A DNA stretch of 64,000 nucleotides from Luidia sarsii (lineage: Eukaryota > Echinodermata > Asteroidea > Paxillosida > Luidiidae), in NCBI GenBank assembly GCA_949987565.1, contig OX465112.1, positions 434,001 through 498,000 of the forward strand. Reading direction: 5' to 3'. Made by a program: the position numbers and the translations under genes. Positions 1-12,500 of this stretch are shown one piece after another. Under the pieces are notes generated by a model. That model made no database searches, was not told the DNA's origin, and saw nothing but the letters and a program-made list of their open reading frames with translations. Position 1 is the first letter of the stretch. Every line of letters starts with the position of its first letter.

Positions 1-236
1 TATATCCAGATACTGCCCCAAACTTTCATTTCAGTCCGCTCAAATAAAATTGACTTGCATCTTGGGCTTGTTGAAAATGAACAAAGGGCAATCATCATTA
101 AATGCCCTCATAATTTCCAATGCCAATTTTCACCCAACGTTTGGAGCTATGCCAAGCTGAGAAAATATTACTAGCTTCTTATTACAGCATTAATTAAGAA
201 TGCTTTCTCCATTGTTCTCATTAAGAATGCATCACT

Positions 237-379
237 CACTCAAATTTTAGTGGGCCTGACGTTTCGATCCCAGCAGGACCTTTCTCAAAGGCAGAGAAAC
301 GTCGGGCCCACTAAATTTTGATATTTGCATTTTGGTAATTTTAGTCAGTAAGCAGTTTGCAACATTTTTGTATATCACT
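237..379 (-). repeat. Fold-back repeat copy with 16-bp direct repeats
   Basis: An inverted pair around the gggcctgacgtttcgatcc core ends in the long arm '...gcaacatttttgtatatcact'. The flanks carry a perfect 16-bp direct repeat, ttaagaatgcatcact, at 221-236 and 380-395, read as a target-site duplication. The same insertion recurs in the second and third tandem units, so it predates the tandem duplication. Confidence 0.7.
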
Positions 380-662
380 TTAAGAATGCATCACTTAAGA
401 AGTCTTCAGAATGATTGTTCTTTTCTTTAACCATACAATGCAGTCCTGCTAACATCTCATTGGACGAACCCCCTACCATGCAACAGTGATGAGAAGATGA
501 AGGCTGTCTCCCCTGCTTACCAACCAGTTGGGACTCTAAAAGGTGTGTAGTAATCATGTCATGACATTCTAGGAACTTCATCATTCTTCATATCTGTCTT
601 AAGCCAGGCATTTTGATCCTAGTAAGATATGTCTCAAAGGCAAAATGAGATTTATCCTTTAA

Positions 663-1358
663 CCACTTCGCGCCGGGGGGGTTTTCAGCGCCTATGACCG
701 CCATACGGGGGTTTTTGAACAATGCATCGTTTTAAAATCTTGCTAAAACAATCGGAACAATATATTTCTGTGAAATAAATCAATAAGGGTATACTATGGG
801 TACAAGAGAGTAAAACCTGGCACAATTCGGACGTCGTTGTGGCCTTTGTCAAGAGATTATCCGTTCGAAAAAGGGCCCTTTGTGCGTCGTCAATGGACCG
901 TAACGGACATGTGTGTGTGGGTTCGTGTACGCTGCTGACAATCCCTGACCGCAGACTCCAGCCTCCACTCCAGGCAGTCAAATCTTCGAGTTGGTCGGCC
1001 ACAAACGAGCGTACAGATTACGGTAAAGAATGTGGGGGGAATTCCAATGCCAGACCGACGACCGTTGGGCTGTGTGGCATGCAAAGACAATGTCCCCCGC
1101 GTGCTTTCAGCTGCAGCGCGATATCCCTCGATCCTCCACAGTAAAAGTCCCACAATTGCACAATTACTGCTGCTAATCTTGCAATTCATGTGGCAACGTG
1201 CGTCAAAAAGGGTCTTTGTACTGATTCATAATGCTTTGTTCTAAGCTGAAAAGAGTCTTTGTTTAGAATGTGGACAATAGTGGTGCCCGGATTCGGAGGG
1301 CCCCGTTGCAAAGGCAATCCAATTGACCGCCGGATTCGGAGGTCCCGGCGCGAAGTGG
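663..1358. mobile_element. Non-autonomous piggyBac-type element (TTAA target)
   Basis: The element is 696 bp and is bounded by perfect 15-bp terminal inverted repeats, CCACTTCGCGCCGGG. It is flanked by TTAA at 659-662 and 1359-1362. The two other tandem units carry a single TTAA at the corresponding place, giving an empty-site control within the window. TTAA duplication is the hallmark of piggyBac-type transposition. No transposase frame is present, so this is a MITE-like passenger. Decayed relatives lie at 16.3 kb and 61.0 kb. Confidence 0.85.
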
Positions 1359-3040
1359 TTAAGGAAGATGTGACAAGGATCGGAATGTCATGCACCACAT
1401 GCAAAATTTGACTTGCAGTAAAATAGCAGAGTGCTTATTATGTCGAGCAGGGCAAATACTCATTGAATTACATTCTCCTTGACGTAAACATCACAGTTAT
1501 ATCCAGATACTGCCCCAAACTTTCATTTCAGTCCGCTCAAATAAAATTGACTTGCATCTTGGGCTTGTTGAAAATGAACAAAGGGCAATCATCATTAAAT
1601 GCCCTCATAATTTCCAATGCCAATTTTCACCCAACGTTTGGAGCTATGCCAAGCTGAGAAAATATTACTAGCTTCTTATTACAGCATTAATTAAGAATGC
1701 TTTCTCCATTGTTCTCATTAAGAATGCATCACTCACTCAAATTTTAGTGGGCCTGACGTTTCAATCCCAGCAGGACCTTTCTCAAAGGCAGAGAAACGTC
1801 GGTCCCACTAAATTTTGATATTTGCATTTTGGTAATTTTAGTCAGTAAGCAGTTTGCAACATTTTTGTATATCACTTTAAGAATGCATCACTTAAGAAGT
1901 CTTCAGAATGATTGTTCTTTTCTTTAACCATACAATGCAGTCCTGCTAACATCTCATTGGACGAACCCCCTACCATGCAACAGTGATGAGAAGATGAAGG
2001 CTGTCTCCCCTGCTTACCAACCAGTTGGGACTCTAAAAGGTGTGTAGTAATCATGTCATGACATTCTAGGAACTTCATTCTTCATATCTGTCTTAAGCCT
2101 GGCATTTTGATCCTAGTAAGATATGTCTCAAAGGCAAAATGAGATTTATCCTTTAAGGAAGATGTGACAAGGATCGGAATGTCATGCACCACATGCAAAA
2201 TTTGACTTGCAGTAAAATAGCAGAGTGCTTATTATGTCGAGCAGGGCAAATACTCATTGAATTACATTCTCCTTGATGTAAACATCACAGTTATATCCAG
2301 ATACTGCCCCAAACTTTCATTTCAGTCCGCTCAAATAAAATTGACTTGCATCTTGGGCTTGTTGAAAATGAACAAAGGGCAATCATCATTAAATGCCCTC
2401 ATAATTTCCAATGCCAATTTTCACCCAACGTTTTGAGCTATGCCAAGCTGAGAAAATATTACTAGCTTCTTACAGCATCAATTAAGAATGCTTTTTCCAT
2501 TGTTCTCATTAATAATGCATCACTCAAATTTTAGTGGGCCTGACGTTTCGATCCCAGCAGGACCTTTATCAAAGGCAGAGAAAGTCGGGCCCAGTAAATT
2601 TTGATATTTGCATTTTGGTAATTTTAGTCAGTAAGCAGTTTGCAACATTTTTGTATATCACTTTAAGAATGCATCACTTAAGAAGTCTTCAGAATGATTG
2701 TTCTTTTCTTTAACCATACAATGCAGTCCTGCTAACATCTCATTGGACGAACCACCTACCATGCAACAGTGATGAGAAGATGAAGGCTGTCTCCCCTGCT
2801 TACCAACCAGTTGGGACTCTAAAAGGTGTGTAGTAATCATGTCATGACATTCTAGGATCTTTATTCTTCATATCTGTCCTAAGCCTGGCATTTTGATCCT
2901 AGTAAGATGTCTCAAAGGCAAAATGAGATTCATCCTTTGAGGAAGGTTACAGCGAGGATCAAAATGTCATGTTTTTTTTTTCATTAGCTTGAAGTAAAAT
3001 ACAAAGACAAAAAAAATGTGTTAACTTGTCACTGACTTAA

Positions 3041-3411
3041 AGCCCAACACAACATTGGTGGAGGTCAAAGAATAGCATCCATGCGTTGTCTGATCCAACA
3101 TATGCATGAAATAGCACACCTGTGAAAATTTCAGCTCATTCCGCCAACCGAGTCTCGAGAAAATTGTGAAAACTGCTTCATTTGTTTTAGCAAAAATGCA
3201 GCATTCAATGCTGTACTGTTCCAAAAAATAGTTTAGATCTCGGTGAGACGTAAACTATTTCTTTACTATTTTCTCCAAAATACAACATTTTAGGCAGAAA
3301 TATTAAATTTCAGTGAGAGGTTTCTACCATAACCATCTTCAAACTGTATAAGTTTCATGAAAATCTGTGAACATTTCTGTTTTTTGATGTTACCAATGTT
3401 GTGTAGGGGCT
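3041..3411 (+). mobile_element. 371-bp TTAA-flanked MITE, AGCCC family
   Basis: The ends are AGCCCAACACAACATTGGT and, inverted, AGCCCCTACACAACATTGGT. TTAA lies at 3037-3040 and 3412-3415. A second copy in the opposite orientation is at 24126-24478. There is no coding capacity. The TTAA target suggests piggyBac or Kolobok mobilisation; the superfamily is inference. Confidence 0.75.
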
Positions 3412-3415
3412 TTAA

Positions 3416-4599
3416 TGACCCCAAAACAAATCTGAGGAACGACGAGGGCCTGACATTTTGATCCTAAGTGGGCCTTTCTCAAAGTCTTGAATTAAGAGAG
3501 GTCCTGCTAGGATCGAATCATTTAAACTTTTTTCAGTTTGCATAACCCAGTCAGTAAGCAGTTTGCAACACTCTAGAATCAACTCTTTACTTTGGATCTC
3601 ATTTATTGCTGATTTAAAAAGAAATGAAAATGGCACAATGACCAAGATAACACATGGTTTGCCTCAATATAAGTCCGGTGATTTTTATGATGGCAGTGGA
3701 CATTGAAATTGCATTCAAGATGGAAACAAAAAAAAACACAAGAAACTATCTGATGAGTGAAACTAATTTCTTGAGAAAAGATGCAGGAGTTTGTTTAGAG
3801 TAGAAAGTCAGAAGCTATCTTGAAAAGAAATCTGTAATTTCAAGCATTCTAAGAATATTGTATGATTTTCATTTTATTTTCCTACAGCAAAGCCCCCTGG
3901 TACTGTGAAGTGTCCCCAGTCGCAAGGACTTCAGCTTCTTGCTAAGCCTGGAATCTCGACCAGAAGCCTGAAGCCTTTGAGTATGCAAAGTAGATACAAC
4001 CCCCAAACTGATATTTCCATCTGCTCAAATAAAATTGACTTGCATCATGGGCTTTTTGAATATGAACAAAGGGTATAATCATCATTAGATGGCCTCATAA
4101 TTTTCAATGCCAAATTTAACCAGTAGAACTTTTGGAGGTACGCCAACTAAGCTGAAAACATATTACTGGCTTCTTTACATCATCAATTAAAATTCTTCAA
4201 AATGATTTGTCTTTTTTTCTATAACTAATAACTTAAACAATGCAGTCCTGCTTACCTGGAGCAAATGCTTGATCGCTCTTTGACAGAGGGTCGGAAAGGA
4301 ATTTTCAGGTCTTTTTTCCCCAAGGGGTTTTTGATCTGTTTTTCGCCTTTCCCGGGTATAGCGAGTCTTTAGCGACACAAATGGGAGACACAGCTTAATT
4401 CCCATTTTTCCTTTCGAGACTGTACACAGTACACTGAGCTATCTGAAGAGACCGCAAAAACAAAAAATATTAAAAACTGAATTCTTTTTGTTGTTGTCAC
4501 CTTTTTGAAGTCCCCCAATTTCTAAGAATTTCCTTCAACAACAGTACTTTATCACATTTTTATTTGAAAAATGAAAAAAATGGTAAAGAAAACTTTGAC
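3416..4599. other. Intergenic; diverged fourth copy of the tandem unit at 3996-4260
   Basis: 3996-4260 resembles the first 270 bases of the 794-bp unit but is clearly more diverged. Just upstream, at 3896, a cctacag acceptor-like site precedes about 30 open codons (KPPGTVKCPQSQGLQLL...). This could be a terminal exon of a gene lying left of the window, but with no partner exon visible it is not called. A degenerate fold-back core lies near 3445-3560. Confidence 0.35.
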
Positions 4600-4682
4600 A
4601 GGATGGGGATTTGTAGCCAAGAACTCTGGTATGCAAAACCAGAGGTGTCTGGTTCAAGTCCCAGACCAGTCAAAGCTTTCTT
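4600..4682 (+). repeat. tRNA-derived SINE copy (family 1)
   Basis: The tRNA-like segment reads 'gccaagaactctggtatgc' followed by a box-B-like ggttcaagtccc and a ccagtcaaag tail. It is one of at least nine copies in the window and is too degenerate to fold as a functional tRNA. Confidence 0.55.
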
Positions 4683-4954
4683 AGCCATTTTGTTCAAAAG
4701 TTCCCAATAAGTTTTTCATTGATTTGTTTACATTTTTTTATTAAGCACAAAGTTTAGTTAATTGTATTAAACAAAAGAGAATATAAGAAATATTAATGGA
4801 ATAAAAACATTAATGATAATTGGAAAAGTACATCTTATGAGAATGCATCATTATGTCTGTCCTTTTAAGAGTTGAGAGTTTAGAGTTTAGAGTAACCCGC
4901 ATACCAGGACTTGCAAACCCTGCCACTCTTACTCTTACCATGGAGGTACTCTTT

Positions 4955-5105
4955 TCATGGGAGCTATCCAGCCCTTAGATGGTTGGTGGCCTTCCCATTA
5001 TTATTCTGATATAGTCAACCAATCTTTTTCCGGGGTATGGGCGCCGGTTAGAAAAGTTAAAGTTTGCGACTGCCGCCGCCACCAACCTGGACTGAAAACT
5101 GAGTG
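4955..5105 (-). repeat. tRNA-derived SINE copy (family 1), reverse
   Basis: It contains gagctatccagcccttagat and ggtggccttccca, the reverse complement of the family-1 head (tgggaaggccaccatctaag, then ctggatagctc). The box B half is lost. Confidence 0.5.
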
Positions 5106-5200
5106 AAAGGCGTTCATAAGTTATCAAACCTGGCCCTGGCCCTGATACTAATAATTATAATAATTATAATAATTTTTATACTTATAGTCTAGTCCCAAAA

Positions 5201-5450
5201 TGATATACAAAAATGTTGCAAACTACTTTCTGACTAAAAATACCAAAATTAAAATCTTAAAATTAAGTGGGCCTGATGTTTCGGTCCTAGCAGGACCTTT
5301 CTCAAAGGCAATCTGCCTTTAGAAAGGTCCTGCTAGGATCGAAAGGTCTGCCTTTGAGAAAGGTCCTGCAAGGATCGAAACGTCTGCCTTTGAGAAAGGT
5401 CCTACTAGTACTACTAGGATCGAAACGTCAGGCCCACTGAATTTTAAGAT
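5201..5450 (+). repeat. Complete fold-back repeat with amplified core
   Basis: It starts with the long arm TGATATACAAAAATGTTGC and ends with the short arm ATTTTAAGAT. Between them are three consecutive tandem copies of the gcctttgagaaaggtcctgc segment. A direct repeat, tagtcccaaaat, flanks it at about 5190-5201 and 5450-5461, read as a 10-12 bp target-site duplication. Confidence 0.7.
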
Positions 5451-6329
5451 AGTCCCAAAATAGTTTCGTCAATAGAGGGCGCCCGTGCGGAAGAGCAGTG
5501 TACGTCTGATACCCAACCTCATTTGTGTATAAAAATAATAGTAACAATAACGGCGCGGATATTCGGCACCATGCGGAAACTGCAATAACAGTGTTCAGCT
5601 GCAACTTGTTCGTCCGCCGCAAAGTTTGTCATTACTTTAAAGTTTAATCGTTTAAACCTTGCTGGGACCGTTGAACTTGTTACCGATAAATGTGAGTTTT
5701 ATCCGGGCTGGTTTTTATATTCATAAATAAATTTGAGAACATGACAGTGGAATAACAAACCCTGCTTTTGAGGATCACTTCGTACATTCAGCCGCACACT
5801 GACACACTGGTGCCTGGTGAATGGACAGCCAGACGATCGAGATAAACAACATGCAACTTGCAAGATGGAATTCACTTCCTCAAAACCAATTTTTTTGACG
5901 TTTTGATCCTAGAAGATCCTTTCTCAAAGGGAGAATTTAAAAAGTTCTTCTGTTTTCAAAAACAAATCTTTTTGGTTCTTTCAAATTTCCAGTCAGGAAG
6001 CAGTTTGCATCTTTTTGTTTCTGTACACAGTAAAAAACTAGTAATAAATGGAATTCACTTCCTCATCACATTACAGCCAAGTGGAATGAATTAGATCAAT
6101 TAATGCTTTTTAAAAGAATCTCAAAAGTTTGAGGGCCTGATATGTTGATTCTAGCACTGTAGCAGCACCTACACGTAGCAGGACCCTTCTCAAACTTCAA
6201 ACTTCAAAGGCAATGTATTGCTGGTAATTTTAGTCAGTAAGCAGTTTGCAACATTTTATATTCACTTTTATAAGTTGATCATTTAATGGTGCGATTCATC
6301 CAGTGGATTTTTCAGAACATTTTGTGTTT

Positions 6330-6500
6330 AATTCGATGAGGGTTTGCCCTGCTCGACGTAATAAGCACTGAGTGCTCTGTGCTTTGCCCAATGCCTGATG
6401 AAACAAAATCAGGCAGCTTGGGTGGGTTTTGAACCCGCAACTCCCACCTTCTACTTTTGTCATAGCCACTGGGCCAGCGAGCTGGTTGAATGTTGTATTG
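6330..6500 (-). repeat. tRNA-derived SINE copy (family 2)
   Basis: It contains gagggtttgccctgctcgac, gagtgctctgtgctttgccc and ttttgaacccgcaactcc; the last reads as a box B in reverse. The same order is seen at 16.48, 20.13, 35.94 and 49.29 kb. Confidence 0.55.
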
Positions 6501-9500
6501 TAATTATATCGGTGGGATCTATATCTAACATGATGTTGCAAACCCTCATTAGTCCATTTTTCTTGACACAAACATCATCTGTTAAAATACATAGGCCTAC
6601 ATGTATTTGCCACATGTAGTGTACACATACTGACATAGGGCCTACATGTACAAATGTGTAATGTACAATGTAATAATGTATACCAGTACAATAGCCATGT
6701 CTGACATGTCCCTTTAATGACTTAGGGTTAGGGCACTTGTACAGTTGTTTGTACTGTCAATAATGTTTGAACTGAGTTCAAGAACTCTTGGAAAGTCACA
6801 AGAAGAATGACCAGGGTCATTTAAGTGAATTCTGTCTTTGCTAGATTTTTTTTTTTACAAAGTGATGTCAGACTTTGGTCTCATGATGTGTGAGTGGTTG
6901 AGATTAGAATTTTTGAATCAACATTATTATCTTGGCATTGTTCAAAGGTACAACACGTGTATAGTGCGTACACTGATCATAATGCAATTGTGTGTGTTTG
7001 ACATCACATGTATGTAATCATTGTAATGCCAATACATGTAGTTTGTTCTACACCTGTCAATTCTACCTGTAAGAATGGTCTTTTGGGGATCATTATTAGC
7101 AATTTAGGCCTACTGTCCCTGACTGTACGTGTAAGCTAGCAAGCAGGAGGTAGCCTAGCAACTACTGTAGTTAGCAAGCAATCAAGTAAATGAACAAGCA
7201 GCTACTTAGGCAAACCTGGAAGCAAACAATTAAACAACAAAATCAATTTGTATTACTTCCAAAGTTTTAATGCCATTTTGTCCCTTTAATTTCTAACCAT
7301 GTAAGAAATAGGCCTACTCACTAGTATCAGCTGACTGTATTGACAGTCTTATCGGACATTGCTCTCAATTGGAGTGCTTCTGTTGCAATTTAACAAGTTT
7401 TTAACAGTTTTACGTAAAGTATACAAGTATGATGCATGGTTCCCACCCTAAATTTGTTGTCATTTAGTGCAAATCCAGTGTAGAAGCTATCGTGTGCATC
7501 TAAACTTAAATAGATATTGAAACAAATAAAAATGATATTTCAAAAATAGGGATTATTTGGAATACATGGCAATTAGGAAAAGATGTGTTCATGATGTGTA
7601 TGACAGTCAATGACTATGATACTTTTGTTACGACTTCCTTACAAAAAAACTAACAGAGGATATTTCATAAATAGCTCAAATCAAAATGATAAAAGAAATG
7701 ACCCAAAATGGGTCAACCACCAGCATACATGTATGTACACGTGTACTTCCCTGACACAAGTCCTTGTAGAAAAATTCTCATTTCAAACCCCAGACCACTT
7801 GAATGTCTATGAATAATTCTCATTATTTCAATTCCTCCTCAATATGAAACAGCTGAATTAGTCCAGACCAGCATATTATTCAAACTTGGCAGATTTTTAT
7901 TTACGATCATCACCCTGCCTTGAAACCCTGAATGCAATTTGCTCTTGAACAAGTAGAAATTAACCCTACATGTACTTCAATCCCGTGAGGTTTGGATTGT
8001 GTCCGGTTGTTTGGAAGAGATACTTGTGGCTTCCAGAATCTCATAAAACAGTGAAAAAACACATTGTAAAAAGTAATTTTAATGAAATACAGTGCCTGGA
8101 CTGACTATAAAAGACAGGATTATGGATGGGAATTAGTCAATTGGGCATGGTGTGATACATACAGTGGTTTGGTGTAAGTGTGTATTTATCAAAGACTCCT
8201 CTCAGTACTACCTCTGGCACTGGCAAAGACATTCTGTTCTGAACTGCTGTCTCTAACATCCAGCTACACTTCATTGTTGGTCTGTGTTTACTCTACCTGA
8301 GGTAAACCCACCTTTGTGCCTATACTATACAGTAGACAGTAGTTGCTCTGTCATACTCAAGGCTAGTACTAAGTACTAACCCATCGTCCATTCTCTCTTT
8401 TGAAAGTCTTTTAGTCAAAGGTTTTTTAGTCAAAGGCCTGGTGAGTTCATTGTACATGTATATATTTGTGTATCCTTTTCAAGGCCACACCACTGTGCTT
8501 TTCTATGTAGAGGTTTCCGGTGTGCACTTTTTGTTTTTCTTGTTTGATATTCTGTATGTAATATGAAGACTGAATACACCTAGATATGTTGTAGTCATTG
8601 TGTGTGCAGCTCTGCGTAGTGCTTGTTCTGATTGCATAGCTGCCAACCATTCCTATTTTGGATGAATCATTCTTCTTCTTTTTTAAAAAGGCATCACTTT
8701 TTAAATGTACAAGCTCTTGACAACATATTCTGATTTTTGGCTTGGAAATACACATGTATTCCTATGTAGTTTGCTCTGTGATTCCTCTTTTTTTAGCAGA
8801 AGTATTCCTCATTTCCTTTAGGATAGGTTGGCGCTGGCAGCTATGTGATTGGGACCTGAAGACTTGGACAGCAATTGCAGCACTTACATGTAGTTGTTGG
8901 TAGGCTTTGACGGATGATGGGTTGACTGCTCTGGATTTCAGTTGCATTCTTTTTGGTTTCAGAAGGTTGTCATTACAGAAGTGTAGCATGGTTGTCAGAC
9001 CGATGACTGAGCTGGGTGTCCCCTGGGAGTTTGGGAGTTTGAGATGGCAAGGGGCAACCGATAATTGGCTCAGTTGTTCAGTGTTGATATATTATTGTAA
9101 TGTGTAGAGTCTTGGTACATATTGTGGAGGTTCCTTGGCTCACAGATTAGGGAATAAACCTGAAGCACTGCAGTATGTGCATGAGCATGCAGCATACACA
9201 TCCGTTTGGTACTACGTATTCTTTTTTTGTAAATCTTTTCCAGTGTGATTTTGACCCCCAAGGTGGCAAGTTTTGAGGTAAACACCTGAGCTGGTCCATA
9301 AAAGTATGAAGTGGGTCCACCTCACAGTTTGATATGCAGGGCGGGGGCTGGTACAAAGCAAAGACCACATGCAGGATTACCGTAGGTCTTCAAATATCAC
9401 AGCTCAACTCTCTTGCTTTTCTTCTGAGGAGAAGGGTGTCTACAACCAATTCCATTCCTTTCTGCACATGCCTTATCCAGTTATCCTTTGCCATCTCCAT

Positions 9501-9526
9501 TCTGTGCAGTAAAGTGGCTCCCTGCC
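6501..9526. other. Intergenic / 5' flank of MFSD10, no gene seen
   Basis: AT-rich single-copy sequence with scattered tacatgta words. I find no exon series, no clear core promoter and no strong repeat. The 5' UTR start of the MFSD10 gene cannot be placed. Confidence 0.5.
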
Positions 9527-12500
9527 ATGCCGGACGAAAAGGATCGCCATGGCAACGCGGCCAACGGCAGCCGGCCAGCCTCCCCCGGCCATCACAGCAA
9601 GGTGCCGGCCATGCAGCTGGACATTGGTCAGTGCCGACGCGAGGGCAGTGCCGATGGTCATCGTATGATCTCCTTGGTCTTCCTGAGTCTGCTGATTGAC
9701 CTGCTGGCCTTCACCATGATACTGCCTCTGCTGCCCTCATTGCTGGATTATTACATACAACATGACAAGGTATACCTGGTCTGCAGATTCACTTCCCACT
9801 GATTTGTACACGTAGACGGACTGACAGAGTATGAAAGGGAAGACTGACAGAGAAACAGTTTAATTAACTGAGATCTCAAAAGTTAGAGGGCCTGACATTT
9901 TGATCGTAGCAGGACCTTTCTCTTTGCCTCTGAGAAAGGTCCTGCTAGGATCGAAACGTCAGGCCCTCTAACTTTTGAGATTTACATTGTATGTATTGCA
10001 AGTCATTTTACTCAGTGAGCAGTTTGCAACAGTTTTTGTATTATTTTCTAATTAACAGAGAGACAGAAAAGCAGACGGACACAGACAACAAGATACACCG
10101 ACAATTAGACAAATAGAGAGACAGACAAACTTGCAGGCAAAAGGCAGAGAGATTGTAAGCCAGACAGAGACAGCCAGTCAGACAAACAGTCAAACAGAAC
10201 AACAAGAAATAAATCATAAATATAAATTTGGGCTGTAAGTGGGCAGACCAGAATTGTATCAATCTGAATTTTCAGTTTAACCTTTTTTTTATTCACCTAG
10301 GAAATTTGGACAACAGAGAAAACAAGCTATAACTGGAGCAGGATTTCAAACATAGCCTCTTATTTTAAGTCACAGTTGTGCTATCCAGCCATTGTGAGCC
10401 CTCTGCACTAAATTGTGATGTCCTAATTCCTCTTGTCTCCTTTCTTACAGGGTGGCCTCCTGCCAGTGTTGTGGTCTAACATTGACAGTTTCAGGGACTT
10501 TCTTGCAATTCCAAACACAGAGAGGTACAACTCAGTTCTTTTTGGTGGTAAGTGACAGTATAACCTCATGGGCAAGCCCCAAAACTCACAGAACACCAAG
10601 TAGAGAGTTTTGTTTGTAGAGCATGGGCCAATGGGATCAGGATATGCACATTCATCAGCCTTTAGTAAACCCAATTTTCATTGGTAGAAGGTTTCATTGG
10701 TGCCCTTCCCTTTTTCATTGGTGCCCATCAGTCCTCATACAAATTTCCCTCACTAAGTTGCTTTCCACCTACACTAGTTTAGAGAGCTGCCTTATACTCT
10801 TGAATAGTTTGAATGGAATGAAAGACCCTCCTTGTGTTACCAACCTTTATTTTCATGTGAGATCCATTGGAGGAGACTTGTTCCATACCTCTTTCTGTCT
10901 TGGATAAATTTAATCATACACCTGCTCTCTAATTGCTTTATGTGTGTCCAGTAACCAATAATCTGACCCATCCTTTTGGTTTTACTCAATCCTACTTCTT
11001 TGACAATCTTCCAAATGGTTTCTCCCTCTCTCCCTCTTTCCCTCTCTCCCTCTCTCAACCCTCTCCCTCTCCTTCTCTCTCCCCTTCCTAGGTGTGATCG
11101 GGTCATTATTCTCCTTCCTACAGTTCCTGGCCAGCCCTGTCATAGGGGCCGCATCTGACGTCTATGGTCGACGACCCCTTATGCTTCTTACAATGGTTAG
11201 CTGCCTCTCATTCGTATCAAAATTGGTCAGCTATTTGTTATCTGACTGGATTTAGACTGAGGAAGATATCCATTCCTTTGTCCTCTCCCAATCCCTGTTC
11301 TCCCATCAATGTCCTTTACTGCCCTATTCAAGTTGCACAAAACTATCCTTGAGCCTTGAGGTGAACACATTCTGATGAAAAGTTCTGTTTGAAGTCATTG
11401 AGGTGCCGCCCTATTCTGAGATCATCCAGTTTCCTTTTTTCTTCCACACTATTCTTGTCAAAGGAAAAAAAAATTAAACAAAGTCTTTCAGAGGTAGAAT
11501 TTACCTTGTTACACTCAACCACTGCTCATTCTCTGATTTAGGTTTTGTCTCTATTATCCAATAGCTGAAAATACAGTGTACTCTTCCTGCTGATCCTGTT
11601 GATTTTGTAGATGTTTTTGCTGCTGTTGCAGTTGTTATTGTTGCAGTTGTTGTTGCTGCTGTTGTTGTTGCAGTTGCTGTTGTTGCAGTTGCTGTTGTTG
11701 CAGTTGCTGTTGTTGCTACTGTTGCAGTTGTTGTTGCTACTGTTGCAGTTTTTCCTGCTGCTGTTGTTGTTGCAGTTGCTGTTGTTGCTACTGTTGCAGT
11801 TGTTGTTGTTGCTACTGTTGCAGTTGTTGTTGTTGCTACTGTTGCAGTTGTTGTTGCTACTGTTGCAGTTTTTCCTGCTGCTGTTGTTGCAGTTGCTGTT
11901 GTTGCTACTGTTGCAGTTGTTGTTGTTGCTACTGTTGCAGTTGTTGCTGCTGCTGTTGTTGTTGCAGTTGCTGTTGTTGCTACTGTTGCAGTTGCTGTTG
12001 TTGCAGTTGTTGCTGCTGCTGTTGCTTCTGTCAGTGGTATCATTGCTGCTGTTGTCTAAAGTCAGAGCATCATTCTCTTGGTCAAAGCCTTCAAACCGTC
12101 TCAAACTAGTAGCCGGTAAATCATGGTCACGTCTTGTTTAACATCATCCCTTGTGTACTTTGTTTCTCCCCAGGCTGGCACTGCTCTCTCCTACTGCGTC
12201 TGGGCGGTCTCTCACAACTTCACCCTCTTCGTTTTAGCCCGCCTCATTGGTGGCATCAGCAAGGGTAACGTCAGTCTCAGCACCACTATCGTCACCGATG
12301 TGTCCACGTCCAAAACAAGGGGCAAAGGAATGGTAGGTCCACCACTCACTCATCATCCCTGCCTGCCAAAGGGATGCATCTGATGAAGTAGTTGGTGCCA
12401 CAAAAACCCATGCGCTCTTTCCAACTGGGTAGTGGGTAGTCTTCATGGGCGATCCATAAGTTGTTATTATTCCAAAGTTCCAGTAAGCTTTTTTTCATCA

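Larger units (their letters stand above)
1..2975. repeat. Tandem segmental repeat, about 794-bp unit, three copies
   Basis: The same unit begins at 1 (window edge), 1499 and 2293, each time with 'tatatccagatactgcccc'. Copies two and three start 794 bp apart. Copy one is 1498 bp because a 696-bp TTAA-flanked element sits in it. The third copy loses similarity after about 2960. Each unit contains one fold-back repeat and a fragment of a tRNA-derived SINE. Short open frames of 60-70 codons recur in each unit on the minus strand only because the DNA is repeated; they show no protein features. No gene is supported here. Confidence 0.9.

Noticed and set aside
375..2840. Three near-identical 60-69 codon minus-strand frames
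   Set aside because: Conserved only because the DNA unit is tandemly duplicated; no start context or protein features.
11501..12141. Long frames of poly-T/A, poly-N/S and poly-L
   Set aside because: They are generated by a triplet microsatellite inside MFSD10 intron 3. The splice-phase-consistent gene skips the region.
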